Assembly: GCF_900187945.1 (NCBI RefSeq)
Contig: NZ_FYEH01000012.1
Location: 1 to 64,000 of the forward strand
Length of the DNA stretch: 64,000 nt
Direction: 5' to 3'
Origin: Arboricoccus pini
GTDB taxonomy: Bacteria; Pseudomonadota; Alphaproteobacteria; Geminicoccales; Geminicoccaceae
Position numbers and translations under genes: made by a program. Shown in pieces: positions 28,371 to 35,782 of the stretch. Within the stretch, counting starts at the first letter, position 1, and each line of letters begins with the position of its first letter. The notes below the pieces were generated by a model. It saw nothing but the letters and a program-made list of their open reading frames with translations. It searched no databases and was not told where the DNA came from.

Positions 28371-29357
28371 TCAGGCGGCCGACATGTCGCGGGCAATATC
28401 TCTGTTGCGGACGACGGCCAGGGCGGCGCTCGCTATCTCCGCCCTGATCAAGGCGTGGCCGGCGTCCCGGTGATTGCGCTCATGCCAGATCAGCGAGACC
28501 TCGTAGGGAGGCAGGTCCACCGGCACGTCCATGACGGTCAGCGGCAGCATGGAGGCTGCCTGCATAGCCACGCGTTGCGGCACGATCAGACAAAGATCGG
28601 TTTCGGCCACCATGACGGGGGCAGCCATCATGTTCGGTACAATTAGCGGATTGGCATCGGGCAGAGCGAGCCCGCTCAGTGCGTCAAAGACCTGACCGAA
28701 GCCTTCCTCGGACCCAGGGGCCACCACCGCATGGCGCAGGGAGGCAAAGCTCTCTTCCCCCCAGCTCTGATCCAGGACCGGGTGGTCGCGACGCAGCAAG
28801 CACGCGAACTGGTCGACATAGAGACTGCGACGATAGAAGCCAGAAGGCGCGCTCACCACCTGACCGATCGCGTAGTCGATCTCGCCTGCCTCCAGGCGCT
28901 TGAGCGCGCCGGCGAACAAAGAGTGCGTCACGAGTTGCACATCGGGGGCGCGGGTCCGCAGCCGCGGCAGAAGGCGCGGCAGTAAAAGAAGTGTCTGATG
29001 ATCCGGCATCACCACGTTGATGGTCGCTTGCCAATTGTCGACGGCGGTCTGCCGCAAGACCAGGAGGTCACGCACGGCACTCAAAGCCTGGGGCAGCCTA
29101 GCGGCGATCTGCTCACCGCGTGGCGTGACTGTAAAGCCTGTCGACGTTCGCACGAGAATATCGTCATCGAACATGCCGCGCAGTCGGGAAAGGGCCCGGC
29201 TCATGGCGGGCTGGCTGAGGCCGATCTGCTGGCCCGCATGTGTAACATTGCGATGATCCAAGAGCGCTTCCAGCGCCACCAGCAGATTGAGGTCCAGCGC
29301 AGCCAGGTTGACCTGGGGACGAGCTGGCGTCGCGAGATGAAGCGCGGCGGCCGTCAT
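28371..29357 (-). CDS. LysR-family regulator, NodD-like
   Basis: Regulator of 328 residues from the Met at 29357; the open frame extends to 29495, but the first 46 residues look non-native and precede the usual N-terminus. The helix-turn-helix domain reads LDLNLLVALEALLDHRNVTH followed by AGQQIGLSQPAMSRALSRLR, as in NodD/SyrM-type LysR proteins, then a substrate-binding-like domain. It lies 138 bases upstream of the di-haem peroxidase-kinase pair on the same strand and may control it. The inducer is unknown. Confidence 0.88.
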   Translation of the reverse strand: MTAAALHLATPARPQVNLAALDLNLLVALEALLDHRNVTHAGQQIGLSQPAMSRALSRLRGMFDDDILVRTSTGFTVTPRGEQIAARLPQALSAVRDLLVLRQTAVDNWQATINVVMPDHQTLLLLPRLLPRLRTRAPDVQLVTHSLFAGALKRLEAGEIDYAIGQVVSAPSGFYRRSLYVDQFACLLRRDHPVLDQSWGEESFASLRHAVVAPGSEEGFGQVFDALSGLALPDANPLIVPNMMAAPVMVAETDLCLIVPQRVAMQAASMLPLTVMDVPVDLPPYEVSLIWHERNHRDAGHALIRAEIASAALAVVRNRDIARDMSAA

Positions 29358-29578
29358 TGGGCGCGCCCGATCGAATTGGACGACATCCGGCCAGCGTCGT
29401 CCGGGGAGGCGGAAATGAGTAGCATTAGCACGTGTCGGGTACCTCCGATCCACGCCCTTGCTCACCAGGGCAGCATTTCGTTGAGCTCGTTCCACGACCG
29501 ATCCTCTGGGCGTCGCCGGCTACGCTGGGATTTCAGTCCAGATCTTTTTGGTTGCATTTGTAACTTTGCGAGGCTGAT

Positions 29579-30328
29579 CTATCGCAAGCAGCCATGGACG
29601 ACATCATAGACGGGCCGCCGGCCTTCGATCGCCGCGTGCCTCACCTTGCCCTGGTCGAGGGTGGCGGCAAGCTGCTGATCGGCCACGAGGCTGATCTCTT
29701 GAGTAAGCTCTTCGCGCATCGCCGCGAAACTACGGTCGACAGCCGACTGCGAAACCGTCGCCAACCGGTCCCGGATAGCGGCCGCTGCCTCGGTCATGGC
29801 AGCTCCGTTGATGGCGGCGTGCTGCTGCTCGCGCGCGATGATCAGCTTGTCCCAGCAGCTTCCCGGCTGACTTTCGCGGGCAACCCGGATGACCTGTTGG
29901 CCTTGCAGCTCAACCACGATGTTGGTCGGATAGACGCAGAGCTCGTGGCCGATCAGCGTGCCGGCAAACTGCACGTCGGTGATCCTGGCTGTCGCCTGTG
30001 CGTCCACCATGCCCCAGATTTCCGCTCCCCGCCCATAGTCGAGCTGGCGCTTACGCGCCAATTGCGTAAGCGCGCGCAGCCGCATGGACCGGTCTCTCCC
30101 CACTTGGCTGCCATCGCCCGCGTCGACGATCACCTTGACGCTGTCCGGTGGTTTGGCGTTGCCGCATGTCCCTTGGGCGTGCGGCATTGGTCCCGCAGAC
30201 AGGTCAGCTTCACTTGATACCGCAACGGGCGGGGGCATCGCGGTTGGCGGAGGCGGCGCGGTCACGGCCAGAGCCGCCGGGGGGGCGAATAATACCGCCA
30301 GGAAGCCGACAAAGGGACGAGGAGGCAT
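29579..30328 (-). CDS. Exported protein of unknown function (DUF922-like hint)
   Basis: Protein of 249 residues from the Met at 30328; the frame is open to 30370. The signal peptide is clear (MPPRPFVGFLAVLFAPPAAL). A Pro-rich stretch follows, then a domain with two Cys pairs (GTCGNAK, ELCVYP and GSCWDKL). The segment CWDKLIIAREQQHAAIN resembles the putative metalloprotease family DUF922, whose members usually carry a His-Glu-x-x-His-like motif; here the first His is Arg (REQQH), so zinc-protease activity is doubtful. It is monocistronic on the minus strand, just left of the T6SS locus. I do not claim a function. Confidence 0.6.
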   Translation of the reverse strand: MPPRPFVGFLAVLFAPPAALAVTAPPPPTAMPPPVAVSSEADLSAGPMPHAQGTCGNAKPPDSVKVIVDAGDGSQVGRDRSMRLRALTQLARKRQLDYGRGAEIWGMVDAQATARITDVQFAGTLIGHELCVYPTNIVVELQGQQVIRVARESQPGSCWDKLIIAREQQHAAINGAAMTEAAAAIRDRLATVSQSAVDRSFAAMREELTQEISLVADQQLAATLDQGKVRHAAIEGRRPVYDVVHGCLR

Positions 30329-30648
30329 AGGGCTGAACCTCAGGCTGGGACAGCTCGCACATGCCGCCAAGAGCGATCACGAAGCAATCCCGTTCGCTCG
30401 CGATCCATGACCTCTAAAGGCGGGGATCGGGCATACTCGATAAATTTGATCGAGCTAAAAAAGGTTTATTCTATAGGTACTTGATGAATAACGCAGATGA
30501 TCTGGACGCCTGGTGATGTATAATGGAATATCCTCAACGATCATCCTTGGATGCAAGACATGCATGAGCGGCCATATTTGGCATGGTTGCATGACGAGGT
30601 GACATTTGACCCGGGCCGTAACTGGACCATGCTACGCGGCCGAACTCT
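30329..30648. promoter_or_regulatory. vgrG upstream region with inverted repeat
   Basis: A 320-base gap between the exported protein gene (minus) and vgrG (plus), so both promoters should lie here. The stretch 30436-30500 is AT-rich. An inverted repeat CTCGAT (30436-30441) and ATCGAG (30449-30454) is the main symmetric feature and could be an operator. No correctly spaced sigma-54 site was found. Confidence 0.4.
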
Positions 30649-32724
30649 ATGACTGGACGTCAAAAGATGAGCAAAGCCGCCCCGGCTTTCGCCGCTCCCT
30701 CCCTCGTCACCCTCCTGGATAATGACCGCTATGCGGCCATCACCTCGGCGGCTTTCGATGTACGCGAAGTCAGGCTGATTTCGGTCAAGGGGACCGAGCG
30801 ACTGAGCGAGCCTTTCATCTATGACGTGCGCTTCTCGAGCCTGCGGCGCATGCGCAGCTTCGCCCAGGCGCCCGGGCAACGCCTGACCGTCGGCTTCAAG
30901 CTCAAGGATCACGGCACGCGCTATATAGACGGGTTCATCCAGAGCCTCGACTATCTGGGAATCGACGAGACGCGCAGCCCGATCTACGAGGCGCGGATCG
31001 TGCCGTGGCTCAGCTTTCTGGCACAACGCCAGAATTCGCGCTGCTTTCAGAACATGACGAGCATCCAGATCGTCCAGACGATTTTCGCCGACCATGCGGC
31101 GATCGCCAACTTTACCGACCGGACCGGCGGCGCTTGGTTGCCGACGCGTCCCTTCTGCGTCCAGTATCACGAGAGCGACCTCAATTTCATCAGCCGACTG
31201 CTCGAGCAGGACGGCATTTATTATTTCTTCACCCACGCGGAGCGGCAGCACCGCTTGGAGCTGGTCAATCGGCCCTCCAGCCACCGTCCCTGTGACGACT
31301 CGCCCATCCAGACCAAGCTGAACCTGCGGCCCTACCGGGTGCAAAACGACGTCATCTGGGACTGGCGTGAGCACGCGAGCCTGCAGCCCGGCCGTGTGGT
31401 GCTGCAAAGTTATGACCACGAGAAGCCCAACACCAATCTGATGGCGTTCACCGACGTCCCCGAAGTGAAGACGGGCGGCGTGCCCATCATCGACGAAGTC
31501 CAGGCCGCCGCCCGACGCGGCGCCGGCCCAAGCCCGGTCGAGCACATCCAGACGGATGGAGGCCCGTTTGCGAAGCAACGGGAAATCTTCAGCTTCCCCG
31601 GCTGCTACCAGGAGCGCCGGGCCGGCGAATTCCACGCACGCGTTCTGGCCGAGGAGATCGCCTGTCGCCGCTGGCGGGCGCATCTCAAGGGCAGCCCGCG
31701 CCACCTGACCACAGGCTCCACCTTCAAGGCGGCCAATCCGTTCGAGATCACCGATACCGATCTCGCGCCGCGGGAGATCGACAATTATCTGGCCGTGGCC
31801 GTTACAATGTCGCTGACAGGTGATCCCGAACACGGCGCACATGGCGACGCTGGCTCGTCCTTCTTCTACGAAGCGTCGATCGAGGCCCAGCTGGCCGTGA
31901 CGCAATTTCGACCGCCTCGGGTCGCCATGGCACCTGTGATCAACGGGCCGCAAACGGCAGTCGTCGTCGGGCGCAAGGGCGATATCGTGACCACCGATCA
32001 GTTTGCCCGCATCAAGGTCCAATTCCATTGGGATCGCTACGGAACGAACGACGAGGCCAGCTCGACCTGGATCCGGGTCGCACAGGACTGGGCTGGCAAG
32101 AACTATGGCGGCTTCGTCATTCCCAGGATCGGCCAGGAAGTCGTGGTGGCCTTCATCAATGGCAATCCGGACTGGCCGCTGGTAACGGGTTGCGTCTATA
32201 ATGCTGTTAACATGCCTCCCGAAGCAGTTCCTGACAATGCGATGCGGTCTACGTTCAAGACGAGGACGGAGAATGGCCGTCCCGACGAGTTCAACGAACT
32301 TACGTTCGAGGACAGAAAGGGTCGAGAGGAAGTCTTCATGCGTGCGCAACGCGACTATCGATTAGCTGTCGGCGATACTCATACGATCGAAGTCGCCAGG
32401 CGCTTTGCGCTGAACATGCCGATGATGCCCACCCCGCTGCCCGAGAGCGCCGGAGCATTACCCCCGCGCCCGGGCGGACCGGGCAGCCGAATCGAGGTCA
32501 CGCCGGAAAAGATCAGCTTTGTGGTCAACGGCCCGACCGGTCCCCAGGCAATCGAAATCACCCCAACCGGGATCGTCCTGGTGGGCATGACCATCGGCAT
32601 GATGGCACGCGGTGCCATCACCGCCTTGCCGCCGCCCCTCCCCACCCAGTCGCCGCTGGCCACCAAGACCATGGCCGAACTCGCCGCGGCGGAAGCCGGG
32701 CTCGACCCGGGAGGGCTGGTGTGA
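30649..32724 (+). CDS. tssI: T6SS spike protein VgrG (TssI)
   Basis: Trimeric spike that caps the Hcp tube and carries effectors, 691 residues. The N-terminal gp27-like part begins near FDVREVRLISVKGTERLSEP and includes IQSLDYLGIDETRSPIYEA and VQYHESDLNFISRLLEQDGI, which are VgrG hallmarks. The gp5-like OB domain covers KGDIVTTDQFARIKVQFHWD through VPRIGQEVVVAFI-type sequence (FVIPRIGQEVVVAF). The C-terminus, about 110 residues with Pro-rich stretches, lacks any toxin domain I recognise. No PAAR or adaptor gene follows; instead the stop overlaps a response-regulator start. A second Met at 30667 is an equally good start. Confidence 0.93.
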   Translation: MTGRQKMSKAAPAFAAPSLVTLLDNDRYAAITSAAFDVREVRLISVKGTERLSEPFIYDVRFSSLRRMRSFAQAPGQRLTVGFKLKDHGTRYIDGFIQSLDYLGIDETRSPIYEARIVPWLSFLAQRQNSRCFQNMTSIQIVQTIFADHAAIANFTDRTGGAWLPTRPFCVQYHESDLNFISRLLEQDGIYYFFTHAERQHRLELVNRPSSHRPCDDSPIQTKLNLRPYRVQNDVIWDWREHASLQPGRVVLQSYDHEKPNTNLMAFTDVPEVKTGGVPIIDEVQAAARRGAGPSPVEHIQTDGGPFAKQREIFSFPGCYQERRAGEFHARVLAEEIACRRWRAHLKGSPRHLTTGSTFKAANPFEITDTDLAPREIDNYLAVAVTMSLTGDPEHGAHGDAGSSFFYEASIEAQLAVTQFRPPRVAMAPVINGPQTAVVVGRKGDIVTTDQFARIKVQFHWDRYGTNDEASSTWIRVAQDWAGKNYGGFVIPRIGQEVVVAFINGNPDWPLVTGCVYNAVNMPPEAVPDNAMRSTFKTRTENGRPDEFNELTFEDRKGREEVFMRAQRDYRLAVGDTHTIEVARRFALNMPMMPTPLPESAGALPPRPGGPGSRIEVTPEKISFVVNGPTGPQAIEITPTGIVLVGMTIGMMARGAITALPPPLPTQSPLATKTMAELAAAEAGLDPGGLV

Positions 32725-33443
32725 CCCACGTTCTCGTCGTCGACGACGATCGCGCCATGCGCGACATGGTGGCGACTTATCTACGCAGCCAGGATTTCGA
32801 GGTGACCGCCGCGGCGAACGGACCGGAGATGGAGCGCGCCCTCCATGCCGGCACTATCGACCTTGTGGTGCTGGACCTCAAGCTCGGTCGGGAGGATGGC
32901 ATAGACCTGTTACGTGCCCTTCGGCCGAAGCTCGACATGCCCTTCATCATCATCAGCGGCCATCGCCGCGACGAGATCGACCGGGTGATCGGCCTGGAAA
33001 TCGGCGCGGACGATTTCCTGACCAAGCCGTTCGGCCTGCGGGAATTGCTGGCCCGCGTGCGCGCCGTGCTCCGGCGCTATGAACAGCGCGAACAGGCGCC
33101 CGCCACCAGCCGCGCGCCGCGCTATCGCTACCACTTCGCCGGCTGGTCACTTTCCAGCTGGGACCGGCGACTTGTCGATCCCGGCAATGGCGAGGTGCCG
33201 CTGACCGCCAGCGAATATGCGCTGCTCGTTGCCTTCGTGCAGGCACCGCAACAGATCCTGACCCGCGAGCAGCTCTTGAACGCCTCGCGCCTCCACGAGG
33301 ATATTTTCGACCGCAGCATCGATGTTCAAGTGCTGCGCCTCAGGCGCAAGATCGAGGTCGACCCGCGCAATCCGGGACTGATCCAGACGAGGCGCAATGC
33401 CGGCTATATCTTCGATACGCCGGTTGAGCGAATCAAGGTCTGA
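32721..33443 (+). CDS. OmpR-family response regulator coupled to vgrG
   Basis: DNA-binding regulator of 240 residues with a GTG start overlapping the vgrG stop by four bases. Receiver (1-120): VLVVDDDRAMRDM, phospho-acceptor Asp in VVLDLKLGRED, IIISGHRR and FLTKPFGLRELLARV. The C-terminal winged helix (about 135-235) includes LTASEYALLVAFVQAP and a recognition helix region DRSIDVQVLRLRRKIE. No histidine kinase is adjacent, so it is an orphan here. Its coupling to vgrG suggests that it controls or responds to the T6SS locus. It ends six bases before the convergent kinase gene. Confidence 0.9.
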   Translation: MTHVLVVDDDRAMRDMVATYLRSQDFEVTAAANGPEMERALHAGTIDLVVLDLKLGREDGIDLLRALRPKLDMPFIIISGHRRDEIDRVIGLEIGADDFLTKPFGLRELLARVRAVLRRYEQREQAPATSRAPRYRYHFAGWSLSSWDRRLVDPGNGEVPLTASEYALLVAFVQAPQQILTREQLLNASRLHEDIFDRSIDVQVLRLRRKIEVDPRNPGLIQTRRNAGYIFDTPVERIKV

Positions 33444-33448
33444 TCGAA

Positions 33449-34870
33449 TCAGTGCGCGGAACGGCCGTCCCGGATGACCGGAGCAAAGGTCCGCTTGAAC
33501 TCCTTCCTGAAATCGTCGCGTTCCTCGTCCTTGTCGATGAAGGAGGCCAGCTGTTCGCCAAAGCCGTCGAGAGAACGCGCCTCCAGGGAGCTGCGCTTGA
33601 CGAGGACACCGGCGATCGGCCCGATGAAACGGGCCAGCATCAACTGAGCGCTCGACATCACATCAGGAGTCAAGGAGGGCTCATCATCGGTCGATTCGGG
33701 CGCGGAAGTCGGCTCGCGGGCCGACTCCTGGAGAGCCTCGTGCTCGGCCTGCGGCACCGATAAAGTCTCTCGGCTGGCAAGGGTGCGTTTGATGACAGCA
33801 AGAAAGCGCTCCTGCTGGCGCTGATCATCGATCGACGCCGCCAATTTCTGCACCAGATGCTCGATGTCCCGTGCGGTACGTGCCTCGCGCGCCACCATGA
33901 AGGCGGCGATCGGGCCCATTGTCTCAGCCAGCGCGTTCGCCAAGGCACCCGCCAGCCATTCGGGCATGGCCAACCCCTGGCCCTCGGTCGCGGTCGGCAC
34001 CGGCTTTGGCCGCGCTGGCAAATCCAGCGGCCAGATCTCCTCCTCCGTTCGCTCGATCGTCATGGCACGCAGCATGCGGGCGAAGGCTTCGGCACTCTGA
34101 AACCGTTGCTCGACGTCCTTGGCCACAGCCATGGCGGTCACGGTAGCCAGCCGCGGATCGATGTCTTCCAGCGCGGTGACGTCGATCGGCTCAGAGGCAG
34201 CCATGCGGCTGAGGACGACAGCCACGCTGCCGTCGCCATAGGGCAAGGCGCCGGTGACAGACCGCAACAGCAGCATGCCCACGGCGAAGATGTCGGCACG
34301 ATGATCGGCTGACTCTCCTCGCGCCTGCTCGGGAGCCATATAACTGGGCGTTCCCAGCATCAGGCCGGGCGTGGTAAGGCCGGCCGCGCTCATGCGGGCA
34401 ATGCCGAAATCCGTGAGAATGACACGATCCTGGCTCAAGATGACGTTGGCGGGTTTGATGTCGCGATGCACCACACCCCTTGCATGGGCATGCGCCAAGG
34501 CATCCAGCACCTGCAGTGTGATATCGATGCCGTCCCTGACCGATAGCGGCCCGGCTGCCAAGCGCCGTTGCAGGGTCTGCCCCGGCACATAGGCCATGAC
34601 GATATAAGGGTCGCCCTCCTGCTCGGCCACGTCGTAGATCGTCACGATGCCCGGATGAACGCAGCGGCCGACGGACTGGGCCTCCTGTCGAAAACGCTTG
34701 CGATAATTGTCGCGATCGCTTTCCTCGAGCAGGTCGGTCCGGATGACCTTGATGGCGACCTCGCGGTCGATCAGCGGATCCTGGCCCCGATAGACCACGC
34801 CCATTGCACCCGCACCGATTTTCTCCGTGAGCCTGAAGCGGCCCAGATTGATGGGCAGCTCCGTCTTCAT
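33449..34870 (-). CDS. T6SS-associated Ser/Thr kinase, soluble, with tandem C-terminal repeats
   Basis: Eukaryotic-like kinase of 473 residues that plays the PpkA role in threonine-phosphorylation control. The kinase domain (10-270) is complete: GAGAMGVVYRG, Lys41 (VAIKVI), HRDIKPAN (Asp137), DFG (154-156), GTPSYMAPEQ. Unlike PpkA it has no membrane helix or periplasmic domain. The C-terminal half holds two related segments, about 306-365 (MGPIAAFMVAREARTARDIE) and 406-465 (IGPIAGVLVKRSSLEARSLD), each ending in a charged IDxxxxRxxF motif. It is the last gene of the nine-gene minus operon, 34 bases after the haem/HAMP sensor; its likely targets include the FHA protein TagH. Confidence 0.85.
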   Translation of the reverse strand: MKTELPINLGRFRLTEKIGAGAMGVVYRGQDPLIDREVAIKVIRTDLLEESDRDNYRKRFRQEAQSVGRCVHPGIVTIYDVAEQEGDPYIVMAYVPGQTLQRRLAAGPLSVRDGIDITLQVLDALAHAHARGVVHRDIKPANVILSQDRVILTDFGIARMSAAGLTTPGLMLGTPSYMAPEQARGESADHRADIFAVGMLLLRSVTGALPYGDGSVAVVLSRMAASEPIDVTALEDIDPRLATVTAMAVAKDVEQRFQSAEAFARMLRAMTIERTEEEIWPLDLPARPKPVPTATEGQGLAMPEWLAGALANALAETMGPIAAFMVAREARTARDIEHLVQKLAASIDDQRQQERFLAVIKRTLASRETLSVPQAEHEALQESAREPTSAPESTDDEPSLTPDVMSSAQLMLARFIGPIAGVLVKRSSLEARSLDGFGEQLASFIDKDEERDDFRKEFKRTFAPVIRDGRSAH

Positions 34871-34904
34871 CGTCAGTATTCCTTTCGTCTGAGGGCCTTC
34901 ATCC

Positions 34905-35777
34905 TCATGCCTCGATCATCTTGAGCGCACTCTCGAGGCTGCGGCGCATCCGGTTGAAGGCCCGTGCCAGGGTGCCGATCTCATCGCTGCTATTATGCTC
35001 GTAGATGGGAATATCGCTCCGCCCGAGGCTGACATCGTCGGCGATGCGCGCCATCCGCTTGATGGGCCGGATGACGAGCAGGAAGAGAAAAATGTTAAGG
35101 AGGATCAAGACGACCAGGAACACCGAGCCGAAAGTGATGAGCAGCGAGCGATAGGCGACACCCGCCCGCTCCAGCGTCGGCGCCACCGGCACCGTGACGA
35201 TCTCCGCACCCACCGTCTCGCCTGCCTTCCAGCCAAAGCCGCCCTTGTCGCCATAGAGACTGACCATGGAGGGAGGGGCGCGAGCCGGCGTGTCGTGACA
35301 GGCAAGGCAATCCTTGCCAACCACGATCGGTCGCGAAAGCTTGAGCGATGCCGTCGATCCCTGGCCAAGCCTAGTGACGAGTTCATCGAGCTCCTTGTCG
35401 GCACGGAACTGCGCGATGATACCCTGACCTGCCTCATCCGGGCGATCATCGGGATTGGTCGGGTTCAAGGCTACGTTGTGAACGGAGTAGTCGGGATAGT
35501 CCTTTTGGAGTTCTTTAAAGACACTGGCGGTCGCGAAGAAGGGCACGGCAGCCTTGGCGAAGACGTGATCGGCCCCCAGCAAGCGCGGCAAGGGCGATAC
35601 TTCGCGATCGATGAAATGCATCATGCCATTGCTGGCCGCCAGCATGATGCGTGCGCTTTGCAGCACCTCGTCGCGCGCCCCATCGACAAACCGGTTCCAC
35701 ATCAGCTGCGCGGAGACCGCGAGCGCCAGCGCGAAAGCCAGCGTGATCACGAGATTGATCTTGACGATGAGGCGCAC
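34905..35777 (-). CDS. c-haem HAMP sensor protein (DUF3365/Tll0287-like) without output domain
   Basis: Membrane protein of 290 residues. Transmembrane helix 1 (about 7-25), a periplasmic domain resembling Tll0287/DUF3365 haem sensors (26-210) with a covalent haem motif Cys157-x2-Cys160-His161 (KDCLACHDTP), transmembrane helix 2 (about 212-236), and a HAMP domain (237-289) starting RPIKRMARIADDVS. The protein stops at the end of the HAMP, so there is no kinase, cyclase or methyl-accepting output; it must signal through a partner. The neighbours are a soluble Ser/Thr kinase (next) and an unknown 560-residue protein (previous, five bases away). Membership of the T6SS operon suggests redox or gas input to secretion. 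Confidence 0.8.
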   Translation of the reverse strand: MRLIVKINLVITLAFALALAVSAQLMWNRFVDGARDEVLQSARIMLAASNGMMHFIDREVSPLPRLLGADHVFAKAAVPFFATASVFKELQKDYPDYSVHNVALNPTNPDDRPDEAGQGIIAQFRADKELDELVTRLGQGSTASLKLSRPIVVGKDCLACHDTPARAPPSMVSLYGDKGGFGWKAGETVGAEIVTVPVAPTLERAGVAYRSLLITFGSVFLVVLILLNIFLFLLVIRPIKRMARIADDVSLGRSDIPIYEHNSSDEIGTLARAFNRMRRSLESALKMIEA

Positions 35778-35782
35778 CTAGC

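Noticed and set aside
27108-28646. 512-residue open frame on the plus strand
   Set aside because: Antisense to the di-haem peroxidase and kinase genes that carry CxxCH and membrane-helix signals.
29551-29564. GTTGCATTTGTAAC as a LysR operator
   Set aside because: Only partly symmetric and about 190 bases from the regulator start; kept out for lack of support.
30567-30585. TTGGCATGGTTGCA upstream of vgrG as a sigma-54 promoter
   Set aside because: The GG and GC elements are only seven bases apart, three short of the required spacing.
30541-32349. 602-residue open frame on the minus strand
   Set aside because: Opposite vgrG, which has clear gp27 and gp5 motifs; no domain or plausible start in this frame.
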